Shown: positions 20,120 through 26,961 of the stretch, one piece after another
Layout: each line of letters opens with the position of its first letter
Position numbering within the stretch: position 1 is the first letter of the stretch
Assembly (NCBI GenBank): GCA_964626735.1
Contig: CAZVIJ010000022.1
Location: 1-27,004 of the forward strand
DNA length: 27,004 nt
Direction: 5' to 3'
Origin: CAZVIJ01 sp964626735
GTDB taxonomy: Bacteria > Patescibacteriota > Dojkabacteria > JAOAGR01
Made by a program: the position numbers and the translations under genes
Notes under the pieces: generated by a model
Told to the model about the DNA's origin: nothing
What the model saw: the letters and a program-made list of their open reading frames with translations, nothing else
Databases searched by the model: none

Positions 20120-21795
20120 TCGTCCTTGGCCTTGGATTTCTTGTTTTTGGAAATGATGCGATAAAGATTGGCGAGCTTGAGCGATGGCATTTGGAGCTGC
20201 GCTTGCGCTATCAGCACTTTCGAAAGGAAGAGGGTATTCGAGAATACGAGGTAGCGATCTTCCCAGTTCGGCCCGAACTTTTCCTTGAATTTGCCGAGCG
20301 TTTGGAAATTGTAGTACTTCTTGATAAGCCTGATGACCCTGGTGTGGATTTGGATATAAAGGTTGCCTTCCTCATCGCTGTTGATATTGTTGAATAGCAC
20401 ATTTCCCAAGCTAACCGTCGCGCATCCGTCTTTTTGGAACTGAAGGATCGATTGGGTAATGAGGTACTCCATCAGTCCGTTCGGTGCATCGGGAATTCGT
20501 CGCATTTGGTCAAGCGCCCAGCCCGTTGGCTCGAACATCGGTGTCCACGTCGTATATCCCAATACGGTGCCATCCTTATCCTGAACTACTGCTGTCGTCG
20601 TCATCCCGTTCCCCTGTATCGGACCGCCTCCCATCGTGAACATCATCTCGCCACCGAACTTTTGCGAGAGCCATGTATCGGAAATGTCCTGGCATTGCCT
20701 GAGGATCGAAGGATCGGAAATATGGCGGGTGAGCGTAAACTTCCAGCCGAGCGTATTGCCCTTATTGAGGGCTGTCCTCAAATCGGTTCGCGCCTTGCCG
20801 CTCGTCGTAAACGATGCAAGGTCGATAACCGCTTCTTGGCCGATCTTCATTTTCTTCAGCCCAAGCTGTTCGTACACGCCGATGTTCTTGGGGGATACCA
20901 GGTAGAACGAAGGGTCCCAGTCGTTAGTCCGGCACATCTCCAAAAAATCATGGACCGTATCGTCGAACAATTCGGGGTTGCCGATGGGGTCGCCGCATGT
21001 AATGGCGGTACCTTTGGCGACAGCGAACGGTATGACGCATTCCCTCGAGGGGTGGAAGAAGTAATGCTTGCTGGAAACGAGCGAATAGTACGCAAGGCTA
21101 TTGGAGCCGAATTTCCGCACCAGCTCGCGTACCCTGAAGTATTCGAATGACGACGGAAGGTTCCTCAGTATTATCGGCTTGAACCACAAGAGAATGCTCG
21201 TCACCAATCCGAAGAATTGGATCAAGTACATGGAGTTCACGAACCAATGGGCGCGTTTCGTGAGCGGGGCAATCGAAAGGCTTTGGAATGTGAGCAGGCG
21301 TCCGATTTCGGAAATACCCTGCATGAGTGTCGGGTGCGGAAAAAACTGCGCGTTGAAAATCCAGTAGCCGAACATCCCGTAAACCGCAATGAAAATGAAG
21401 AGGTAAACGAAAATTTCCGTCCCGCCGGCCATTGATTCCGGATCGCTCAAGCTGTTGTAGTTTTTCTTGGTGAGCAAGAGTATCGAGGCGAGGCATATCG
21501 CGGCTGCGGCTTCCTCAACATCCAACCCTTTTACGATATGGAATGCCGCAGAAAGAATGAGAAGCCCGATCGTGAGAACCCAGGCAACTCTTTTTCTCGA
21601 AGCCAAATGGTAGGCAAGGAAAATGAGGAAGAATCCGGAGAGTACGGTTAGCATGCGCGAACCGAGCTGTACGTCGAGCGGAAAAACATCCTTGATGTAT
21701 TGGATGCGCAGAGGAACTCGAACAAGGAGCGATGTAGAGATATTGAGCACACCGGTAAACGCGACGAGAAATGCGGAAATTTTTACCGAGAGCTT
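20116..21795 (-). CDS. MprF-like phosphatidylglycerol lysyltransferase / DUF2156 membrane protein (5' end in assembly gap)
   Basis: About 559 visible residues. The N-terminal part has about six hydrophobic helices, the last one around YLIQFFGLVTSILLWF. The C-terminal part is a DUF2156/LPG-synthase GNAT-like domain: FAVAKGTAITCGDPIGNPE, YEQLGLKKMKIGQEAVIDL, KARTDLRTALNKG and LGNVLFNN. Known relatives transfer lysine or alanine from aminoacyl-tRNA to phosphatidylglycerol, lowering envelope charge. The frame is open without interruption up to the N run, reading KLSVKISAFLVAF at the edge, so GTG 21750 is not the true start. The start probably lies within the gap. Convergent with, and overlapping the stop of, the EEP-fold gene. 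Confidence 0.88.
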   Translation of the reverse strand, partial: KLSVKISAFLVAFTGVLNISTSLLVRVPLRIQYIKDVFPLDVQLGSRMLTVLSGFFLIFLAYHLASRKRVAWVLTIGLLILSAAFHIVKGLDVEEAAAAICLASILLLTKKNYNSLSDPESMAGGTEIFVYLFIFIAVYGMFGYWIFNAQFFPHPTLMQGISEIGRLLTFQSLSIAPLTKRAHWFVNSMYLIQFFGLVTSILLWFKPIILRNLPSSFEYFRVRELVRKFGSNSLAYYSLVSSKHYFFHPSRECVIPFAVAKGTAITCGDPIGNPELFDDTVHDFLEMCRTNDWDPSFYLVSPKNIGVYEQLGLKKMKIGQEAVIDLASFTTSGKARTDLRTALNKGNTLGWKFTLTRHISDPSILRQCQDISDTWLSQKFGGEMMFTMGGGPIQGNGMTTTAVVQDKDGTVLGYTTWTPMFEPTGWALDQMRRIPDAPNGLMEYLITQSILQFQKDGCATVSLGNVLFNNINSDEEGNLYIQIHTRVIRLIKKYYNFQTLGKFKEKFGPNWEDRYLVFSNTLFLSKVLIAQAQLQMPSLKLANLYRIISKNKKSKAKDD

Positions 21796-21805
21796 NNNNN
21801 NNNNN
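21796..21805. other. Assembly gap of 10 N
   Basis: Ten ambiguous bases interrupt the 5' end of the MprF-like gene. The frame before and after is not consistent with a true gap of exactly 10, because ATG at 21814 is out of phase with the downstream frame. The length is therefore likely arbitrary. Confidence 0.95.
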
Positions 21806-21812
21806 ACGTTTC

Positions 21813-21821
21813 ATATTAGCA
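21813..21821 (-). promoter_or_regulatory. Extended -10 box upstream of the MprF-like gene
   Basis: On the minus strand TGC-TAATAT is followed by GAAACGT and then the N run. By analogy with neighbouring genes, where the start codon lies 6-9 nt after the -10 box, the missing MprF start codon should be at the very edge of the gap. Confidence 0.4.
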
Positions 21822-21843
21822 CAAGTTGGAGTGAGTCAAAGAT

Positions 21844-22491
21844 TTACAGTCGGCTGTTTACAATGAGCGAGTATACGATGAGGATAAACAGCGTGCCGAG
21901 TATCATCGAGAGGAAAAATTGCAGCGCAAACCGGAAACGGACATGGATGTGAGAGCGGCCCGGCAAGGGTTTGCGTTCGGGAATTTCCTTGTTGTACAAG
22001 ACTTCGCTGATCATGCTCGCCAGGTTTTGCGTTTTCTGCAGGTCGCTTTTCTTGAGCTTCTTGAGAATCGCCTTATTTGAATGGACCTCGCCGATTGTCA
22101 GGCCGGAAAGCGTGTCGGGCAGGAGCACATAATCGTTGTTGAGCACCAAGAAACTGAAATATTGATGCTTAGGTATTTCCGACTTGAGTGTGGAGTCATG
22201 GAGCGATAGGAAATAATCGTGCAATCGCTCGTCGGTGTTGACGACCGTTTCAAGCGTATCTTTCTTGGTAAGCTCGAAAATCGTAGCCTCCATATGACCG
22301 TTATTCCTGATATAGAGAAGGACGACGTTATCGCAGATATAGAGGTACCCGGGGTTGCTCGTCCGATTCGTCTCGTCATAAATGGCGAGCGGCACTTCGC
22401 GAATGAGATTTCCGCGAAAGAAATGGCTCGTCGACAGGTATCCGTGGAAGATGCCTGAGAGGATATTTGTATCGATAGCCTTGAGCTTCAT
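21844..22491 (-). CDS. Tail-anchored hypothetical protein, 215 aa
   Basis: I do not recognise this protein. It is a largely soluble protein of about 185 residues ending in a single membrane helix (about 190-211, FFLSMILGTLFILIVYSLIV) and four final residues, so it should be C-terminally anchored facing the cytoplasm. A basic PGRSHIHVRFRF segment precedes the helix. The middle part alternates short strands (GYLYICDNVVLLYIRNNGHMEATIFEL). It starts 6 nt after the stop of the large exported protein gene, indicating the same operon. Confidence 0.8.
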   Translation of the reverse strand: MKLKAIDTNILSGIFHGYLSTSHFFRGNLIREVPLAIYDETNRTSNPGYLYICDNVVLLYIRNNGHMEATIFELTKKDTLETVVNTDERLHDYFLSLHDSTLKSEIPKHQYFSFLVLNNDYVLLPDTLSGLTIGEVHSNKAILKKLKKSDLQKTQNLASMISEVLYNKEIPERKPLPGRSHIHVRFRFALQFFLSMILGTLFILIVYSLIVNSRL

Positions 22492-22497
22492 GTTTTT

Positions 22498-24582
22498 CTA
22501 GTTGGGGGCGTGTATTTTGGAACACGTGGAGGCAGTGGGCTTGTCGGGAGCGAGGCACGAGTAGTCTCGCGTTTTTCCGATAGCCTGCGATTCGAACGCG
22601 AAACCGCGATTGCTTGTTACCGACGCGAGGTATTGCTTGATAGAACCGGTGAACGGAGCAGATTTCGCGTTTCCGCCGAACGGGTCAGTATACCATGTGG
22701 TTGGACCGCCGGAATTCTGAAGATCGGTTTGGTTAAAGTAAAACTCGCGGGTTACTCCGTTGAAGGGGGATCGGGGATCGTCGAAGGGGATCCGTTCGCT
22801 TGCTGCTATCGTGGAGCCGTCGCGGTAATCGGTGACTTCGTCGCATTCGCCGCCGCGCGCCCTATCGCCGTTCGATTCTTTCATGTAACAGACATCGATT
22901 GAGCGCCTGAGATTATCGGGCTGTGACGGATCGTAAAACCTGCTTGGCTTGAAAACGGCGAAATGCGGGTCGAAATACGCAAGCTGCCGGCCGTCTGATG
23001 TCGTCAAGTAGTTCGCGCTGATCCAATCTTCGTACAGCCCGTTGCTGAATAACGAGAATTTTCCGTCGGGGACGAGAATATATTCGTTTACCTTATTGAT
23101 CGTAGGGATAAGCCGATCGCCTTTCGAGTAGGTATTGGGAGGTACGGGCGTGGCATTCGGCACCTTAATGATCTGCTGGCCGCCGGCGACCGTCCCGCCG
23201 TCAAATTCTCCCGCTTTGCCGAATGAAGCCATTTTGATTGACGCAATCTTCGTGCCGTCGGTGCATTGGGCGAAATACTCAATCTCGTGCAGATTGTTGA
23301 CGAACGCATCTTTCGAATGCGTACCCTGATGTACTTTCATCAGGAAGTCGCAGTAAATATCGGTGGGAGCACGGTCGGAACCGCCATTCGTGACGCTTTT
23401 GTCCATCCGCACGTTGTTTTCCCACTCGATTTTATGGCCGACATGGTCTTCATGCCGCATCAAGCTTGGGTTGTAGGCGTCGAGCGCCTCATTCGCGAAT
23501 CCGAACGGAATGCCGCCGTACGTTTGGTTGATCAACGTCATCAGGTTTGATCCTTTCGGATCCCGGCCATGCTCATGACCGAACGAGCAGCCCGTCTTCG
23601 CATCGACCGGAGGATGCCAAGTAGGATAGCGCTTTCCATCCGGACCGGTAACGAAATAGCTGTCATGGACGGCTTTGCTGCACGTGTCGTATTTTGTGTT
23701 CGGCGACCATAACCCCATCGCCATGCTTAAATTTACGCCTCCCGAAGAGCCCGTCGGCGAAGTCGTTGCGGAGGGCTTGGCTGTCGGAGAAACTGCGCTT
23801 GTCGGGGTAGGGAGGGGAGTTTGCGTCGGCTGGAGCGCGGTGGGAGTTGGCGTCGTGCCGTCAGTATTGGTGATGTACGTAATTTGGAGCTTGGGCGACT
23901 TGGCGGGAACGTAAAAGTTGTAGAAATACTTCCGCGCGTACGGACCGCTACTGCCCCTGATGATGAAAGAAACCATGGTGCGGTTACCCGAGTCGAAAAG
24001 TTCGCGAATCGATTTGGTAACGTCGATCGTTATGAGATCGTCTTTTTTCGTGGCGACATTTGTTTGCGTCTCAGGTGTGCTATCGAATGCAGAGGTCAGC
24101 ATGCGCTGCGACGGCCGGTTCATATCGGAAAACGGTTCGGGAAATACCTTGCTTTCCCCGAAAGCCTTAACGGACATGTCGATCCATTGGTCTTTGGTGG
24201 AGGTCAGCAGGATTTTCGCGCCGGTTACCTTGATGTTGGCGGGAATGTTGAGGTTGGTGAATCGCAGTCCCAGATACGATGCATCGGCATGCTCTCCGTT
24301 GCCGATCCAATTGGCGCACGAAGAAGTGTTGCTCTTGCAACCCGGATCGGGACTTTCAAGCGCCTTGCTTCCGTCTTCGTTGGCTATATCGTTGGCGTTC
24401 TGGATGCTGTAGAGCTTGAACGGCGACGATGCTGCACCCGAACGGTCGTCGGTATTCGAGTGGTTCAGACGGTAAATCCCGAGCGTCAACGTCGTCGTCA
24501 ACAGAAAGGTAAGGGCGAGGGCAGAGATCTTTTGGGCATTGGAAATTTCGAGAAATTTCCGTTTGAGATCATGCAGGTTCAT
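22498..24582 (-). CDS. Large exported two-domain protein, Cys/His-rich C-terminal region
   Basis: A 694-aa protein anchored by one N-terminal helix (about 19-37). Residues about 55-237 resemble DNRLRE/CBM96-type beta-sandwiches: YLGLRFTNLNIPANIKVTGAKILLTS, then ITIDVTKSIRELFDSGN and FYVPAKSPKLQITYI. A Thr/Pro/Ser-rich linker (about 243-282) leads to a C-terminal domain of about 410 residues. That domain has YPTWHPPVD, GCSFGHEHGRDP, RHEDHVGHKIEW and NLHEIEYFAQC. It holds eight cysteines, the N-terminal domain two, suggesting disulfides outside the cell, and the His clusters could bind metal. I cannot name the family. ATG 24582 is chosen over TTG 24618 because the latter lies ahead of the helix-bearing N-terminus and overlaps the promoter. 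Confidence 0.82.
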   Translation of the reverse strand: MNLHDLKRKFLEISNAQKISALALTFLLTTTLTLGIYRLNHSNTDDRSGAASSPFKLYSIQNANDIANEDGSKALESPDPGCKSNTSSCANWIGNGEHADASYLGLRFTNLNIPANIKVTGAKILLTSTKDQWIDMSVKAFGESKVFPEPFSDMNRPSQRMLTSAFDSTPETQTNVATKKDDLITIDVTKSIRELFDSGNRTMVSFIIRGSSGPYARKYFYNFYVPAKSPKLQITYITNTDGTTPTPTALQPTQTPLPTPTSAVSPTAKPSATTSPTGSSGGVNLSMAMGLWSPNTKYDTCSKAVHDSYFVTGPDGKRYPTWHPPVDAKTGCSFGHEHGRDPKGSNLMTLINQTYGGIPFGFANEALDAYNPSLMRHEDHVGHKIEWENNVRMDKSVTNGGSDRAPTDIYCDFLMKVHQGTHSKDAFVNNLHEIEYFAQCTDGTKIASIKMASFGKAGEFDGGTVAGGQQIIKVPNATPVPPNTYSKGDRLIPTINKVNEYILVPDGKFSLFSNGLYEDWISANYLTTSDGRQLAYFDPHFAVFKPSRFYDPSQPDNLRRSIDVCYMKESNGDRARGGECDEVTDYRDGSTIAASERIPFDDPRSPFNGVTREFYFNQTDLQNSGGPTTWYTDPFGGNAKSAPFTGSIKQYLASVTSNRGFAFESQAIGKTRDYSCLAPDKPTASTCSKIHAPN

Positions 24583-24595
24583 TTTGTTTAACCCT

Positions 24596-24624
24596 ATTGT
24601 ATTATTTTTTGGGCCCAATATGAA
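24596..24624 (-). promoter_or_regulatory. Candidate promoter of the large exported protein
   Basis: On the minus strand TTCATA (24624-24619), a 17-bp spacer and TACAAT (24601-24596), followed by 13 nt to the ATG at 24582. The -35 overlaps one arm of the hairpin at 24621-24663. The 13-nt distance is the same as for infA. Confidence 0.5.
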
Positions 24625-24663
24625 CCTGTAGCGGGTATGCCGAAGGTCTTCCGCTACGGTTCA
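24621..24663 (-). terminator. Long imperfect hairpin after the ATP-grasp gene
   Basis: TGAACCTGTAGCGG (24621-24634) pairs with CCGCTACGGTTCA (24651-24663), leaving one unpaired A-position in an otherwise 13-bp stem with a 16-base loop. It lies 24 nt beyond the stop of the ATP-grasp gene and probably terminates it. No T run follows directly on the minus strand; on the plus strand the stem is followed by GGTTTTGTT. Confidence 0.5.
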
Positions 24664-24687
24664 GGTTTTGTTGGATTGCCCGGAGTA

Positions 24688-25638
24688 TTAGCCCCGTCTT
24701 TTTTCGACTTTCTTGATAATGTACTTCACCAGCTCTTCGCCGATATCGATCTGCGCGAATTTCGAAGAAAGGGTAATTTGGGGAGCGACATTCACTTCCA
24801 TAATATACCGTTTGCCCGTCTTGATATCCTCGATGATATCGACTCCGGCAAATTCTATGGACAACGCTTTTGCGGCATCGATTGCCATGGTCTTGAGTTC
24901 CTCGTCGATTTCCACCGGCTCGGCGAGATTGCCCTGGCCCATGTTCGCAACGACGCTATCCTCGTTGCGATGCTTCTTGAGCGCGACGACGATTTCGCCT
25001 CCAAGCACCACGACGCGGTAGTCGCCGTCATTCTCGATGCACTGCTGGATCATGTTGGGATAGAAGATTACCTTCTTGTAGACATCCTTAAGGTGGCGCA
25101 CCAGTTCATCTTTCGAGTTGAACTTGTACACATCCCGTCCTCCCGAGCCGTCAGCCGGCTTCATGATTACCGGGTAGGGGAGGGTGTCTGCCGACTTAAC
25201 AAGTTCCTCGGTCTTCATGAACATCCAGGTGGGGATGGTTGCGATTCCCGCTTTCGACAGGTTCCACTGGTCGGTGAATTTCGTGTACGTCGGATTCGGC
25301 CGAAGGTAAATTTCGTCGACGATAACCTTGCCGAGATCGTTGTGCAGGTAGTTCGCGAAGAGCGCCATCTGTCTCGAAACGCTGACTTTATCATGCGAAT
25401 CCGGTTCGATCATTTTCGACACGCCTCGGAAAATATACGCATCCGGTTCATTGATATCGAACCCGTTCGCGTAAAACTCCAACTTGCCATCTACCAGCTT
25501 TGCGATAAGCTTTCCCTTCGGCAAGTTCGTGAACTCAACGCCCATCCTCCGTGCGGCTTCGCTTATCAAGCCGACGCTTCGTGAGTCTTCGCCTTTGTCC
25601 TTAGCTCCGAAAAGGCAGATTTTGATATTCTGTGACAT
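24688..25638 (-). CDS. RimK-like ATP-grasp ligase
   Basis: A 316-aa cytoplasmic ATP-grasp enzyme of the RimK/LysX/glutathione-synthetase type. These enzymes form carboxylate-amine bonds through an acylphosphate. Evidence: ATP-binding VIMKPADGSGGRDVYKF (about residues 153-169), DYRVVVLGGEIVVALKKH, a long helix EELKTMAIDAAKALSIEFAG, and the metal/ATP site VDIIEDIKTGKRYIMEVNVAPQ with the ExN pattern. The N-terminal pre-grasp domain starts NIKICLFGAKDKG. Targets in the family include ribosomal S6 glutamate tails, amino-group carrier proteins and small peptides; no partner gene is adjacent, so the substrate is unknown. Start ATG 25638 has a TACAAT box ending 7 nt upstream. Confidence 0.92.
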   Translation of the reverse strand: MSQNIKICLFGAKDKGEDSRSVGLISEAARRMGVEFTNLPKGKLIAKLVDGKLEFYANGFDINEPDAYIFRGVSKMIEPDSHDKVSVSRQMALFANYLHNDLGKVIVDEIYLRPNPTYTKFTDQWNLSKAGIATIPTWMFMKTEELVKSADTLPYPVIMKPADGSGGRDVYKFNSKDELVRHLKDVYKKVIFYPNMIQQCIENDGDYRVVVLGGEIVVALKKHRNEDSVVANMGQGNLAEPVEIDEELKTMAIDAAKALSIEFAGVDIIEDIKTGKRYIMEVNVAPQITLSSKFAQIDIGEELVKYIIKKVEKRRG

Positions 25639-25645
25639 ATACAGG

Positions 25646-25675
25646 ATTGTAGTACAAATGATGAAGTAGTGTCGA
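25646..25675 (-). promoter_or_regulatory. Promoter of the ATP-grasp gene, predicted leaderless
   Basis: On the minus strand TCGACA (25675-25670), five of six matches to TTGACA, lies 18 bp from TACAAT (25651-25646). The ATG at 25638 comes 7 nt after the -10 box. It is the best -35 among the short-leader promoters here and is divergent from the promoter at 25712-25720. Confidence 0.6.
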
Positions 25676-25711
25676 TGAAAATCGGACGGTTGTACCTGTT
25701 ATATTCCTACA

Positions 25712-25720
25712 TGCTATACT
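25712..25720 (+). promoter_or_regulatory. Extended -10 promoter, predicted leaderless start
   Basis: TGC-TATACT followed by exactly 6 nt (ACGGGC) and ATG at 25727. A TTGTAC at 25690-25695 lies 19 bp upstream as a weak -35. Confidence 0.6.
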
Positions 25721-25726
25721 ACGGGC

Positions 25727-26305
25727 ATGAAATTCTTAGCCGATCTCAAATGCGATAACCCATCGCCCTTGATTGCCGATGTTTTGGACGGCACCAGGCA
25801 ATTAACGGGCGACTCTATCTATATCCCAGGAGAACGCTCCGTACGTATAGGGCCTGGCGTTTTCGTCCTCGTTTACGGCAAGGATCTCGACCTGCCCCCA
25901 TTCGTAGCCGATCTGGCAAAGCACATTGTCAACCCTAAATCCCGTTCCGCGATAACCGGAATAATCGCCGGAGGGTTCATCAACGCAACCACATGGTGGA
26001 CACCGTCCTCAGCAGCACCAGAACCCGACCATATTGTTCCGCGTTATACTGACGAGTACGTAGCTTACGCGGAATCAGCCCATAGGTTCGGCACTCCCGT
26101 AGTGGTCGGACAATTCCTCGAGAACGCGCACAATTCAGGGTGTCCGGCAATAGCATTGGCGATGTTCGGCAAGTTCGCATATGGCGCAGACTCGTTAAGA
26201 GGAGAAGCCAGGAGGCTGACCTCAGAAACGACCCGCTCGCAGATCGGCATGATGTTAGGCGCCGCCTTTAGGGATGTCTACGAAAATGATTTGATTACCC
26301 ATTAA
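25727..26305 (+). CDS. Hypothetical protein, first of a tandem paralogous pair, 192 aa
   Basis: Function unknown. No signal peptide or membrane helix. It is clearly homologous to the next gene. Shared features in order are GPGVFVLVYGKDL (GPGIFFIVYGPSL in the partner), a helix before an IAG segment, HIVPRYTDEYVAYAE, VVVGQFLENAHNSGCPAIALAMFGKFAYGADSLRGEA and GMMLGAAFRDVYENDL. The conserved QFL...C...A..MFG.FA..AD core suggests one compact domain. The partner follows after 5 nt, so they form an operon and may form a heteromer. Single -10 promoter directly upstream. Confidence 0.82.
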   Translation: MKFLADLKCDNPSPLIADVLDGTRQLTGDSIYIPGERSVRIGPGVFVLVYGKDLDLPPFVADLAKHIVNPKSRSAITGIIAGGFINATTWWTPSSAAPEPDHIVPRYTDEYVAYAESAHRFGTPVVVGQFLENAHNSGCPAIALAMFGKFAYGADSLRGEARRLTSETTRSQIGMMLGAAFRDVYENDLITH

Positions 26306-26310
26306 GCCGG

Positions 26311-26904
26311 ATGAAGATCTTCGAAGACATAACCTGCGATCCGTATACCCCCGAGAAGTTAGATAACGCACGAGCGGATCTTTATTTCTATGGCGAACGC
26401 GTGCATTGGGCTGATGGATATCGGAATATGGGACCCGGTATTTTCTTCATCGTCTATGGGCCGTCGTTGGTAAGCCCTCACGTACTTCGGGAACTTTCGT
26501 TGGCATTCAGCTATCCCTTCAGTTCGTCGGGGGTCATGAGCTTTATCGCAGGGGAGCTGGCCAATTGCAGTGCCAAGTTGAGAGGCAGGGAAACGCCTCG
26601 GGTATACAAAGATGTCATCGTGCCAACGTTTACGGCAGAATTTCGAGCGATCGCCGAACTCAGTTCACAAGCAAACAGAAAGGTCGTCGCGGCACAGTTC
26701 CTTGCGAATCCGTATTATTGCGGTACTTGCGCAGTAGGCGTCGCCATGTTCGGCGCATTCGCACGGGATGCGGATGCCTTGCTTCGGGAATCGCGCGCGC
26801 TCGAATACGGGAACCAAAGAACTGAACTTGGTTTGCTAACGGGAGCAGCATTGGCGGATGTCGTCGAGAACGATCTCGCCCGTTCCGTGAAGGCCCAAGA
26901 ATAA
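26311..26904 (+). CDS. Hypothetical protein, second of a tandem paralogous pair, 197 aa
   Basis: Function unknown; paralogue of the preceding gene, arisen by tandem duplication. Colinear conserved blocks are NMGPGIFFIVYGPSL, SFIAGELANCSA, VIVPTFTAEFRAIAE, VVAAQFLANPYYCGTCAVGVAMFGAFARDADALLRESRAL and LLTGAALADVVENDLARS. Identity is moderate overall and strongest in the C-terminal half, so the duplication is not recent. The partner's conserved cysteine (SGCPA) is matched by GTCAV here, with an additional Cys three residues earlier (YYCGTC). No Shine-Dalgarno is obvious. Confidence 0.82.
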   Translation: MKIFEDITCDPYTPEKLDNARADLYFYGERVHWADGYRNMGPGIFFIVYGPSLVSPHVLRELSLAFSYPFSSSGVMSFIAGELANCSAKLRGRETPRVYKDVIVPTFTAEFRAIAELSSQANRKVVAAQFLANPYYCGTCAVGVAMFGAFARDADALLRESRALEYGNQRTELGLLTGAALADVVENDLARSVKAQE

Positions 26905-26945
26905 ACAATAATCGAAACGGTTTACTACCTCGTTTATGATTGCGG

Positions 26946-26954
26946 TGCTACAAT
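26946..26954 (+). promoter_or_regulatory. Extended -10 promoter, predicted leaderless start
   Basis: TGC-TACAAT ends 7 nt before an ATG at 26962. No clear -35 at normal spacing. Confidence 0.5.
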
Positions 26955-26961
26955 CGCACAT

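Noticed and set aside
24583..24618. TTG 24618 as the start of the large exported protein
   Set aside because: It would place the start between the predicted -35 and -10 of its own promoter; ATG 24582 gives a normal anchor helix.
24637..25584. A 315-codon open frame antisense to the ATP-grasp gene, and similar long antisense frames at 20434-21150, 23821-24591 and 15689-16183
   Set aside because: They lie exactly opposite well-supported genes, show no recognisable motifs or promoters, and are explained by codon bias of the sense strand.
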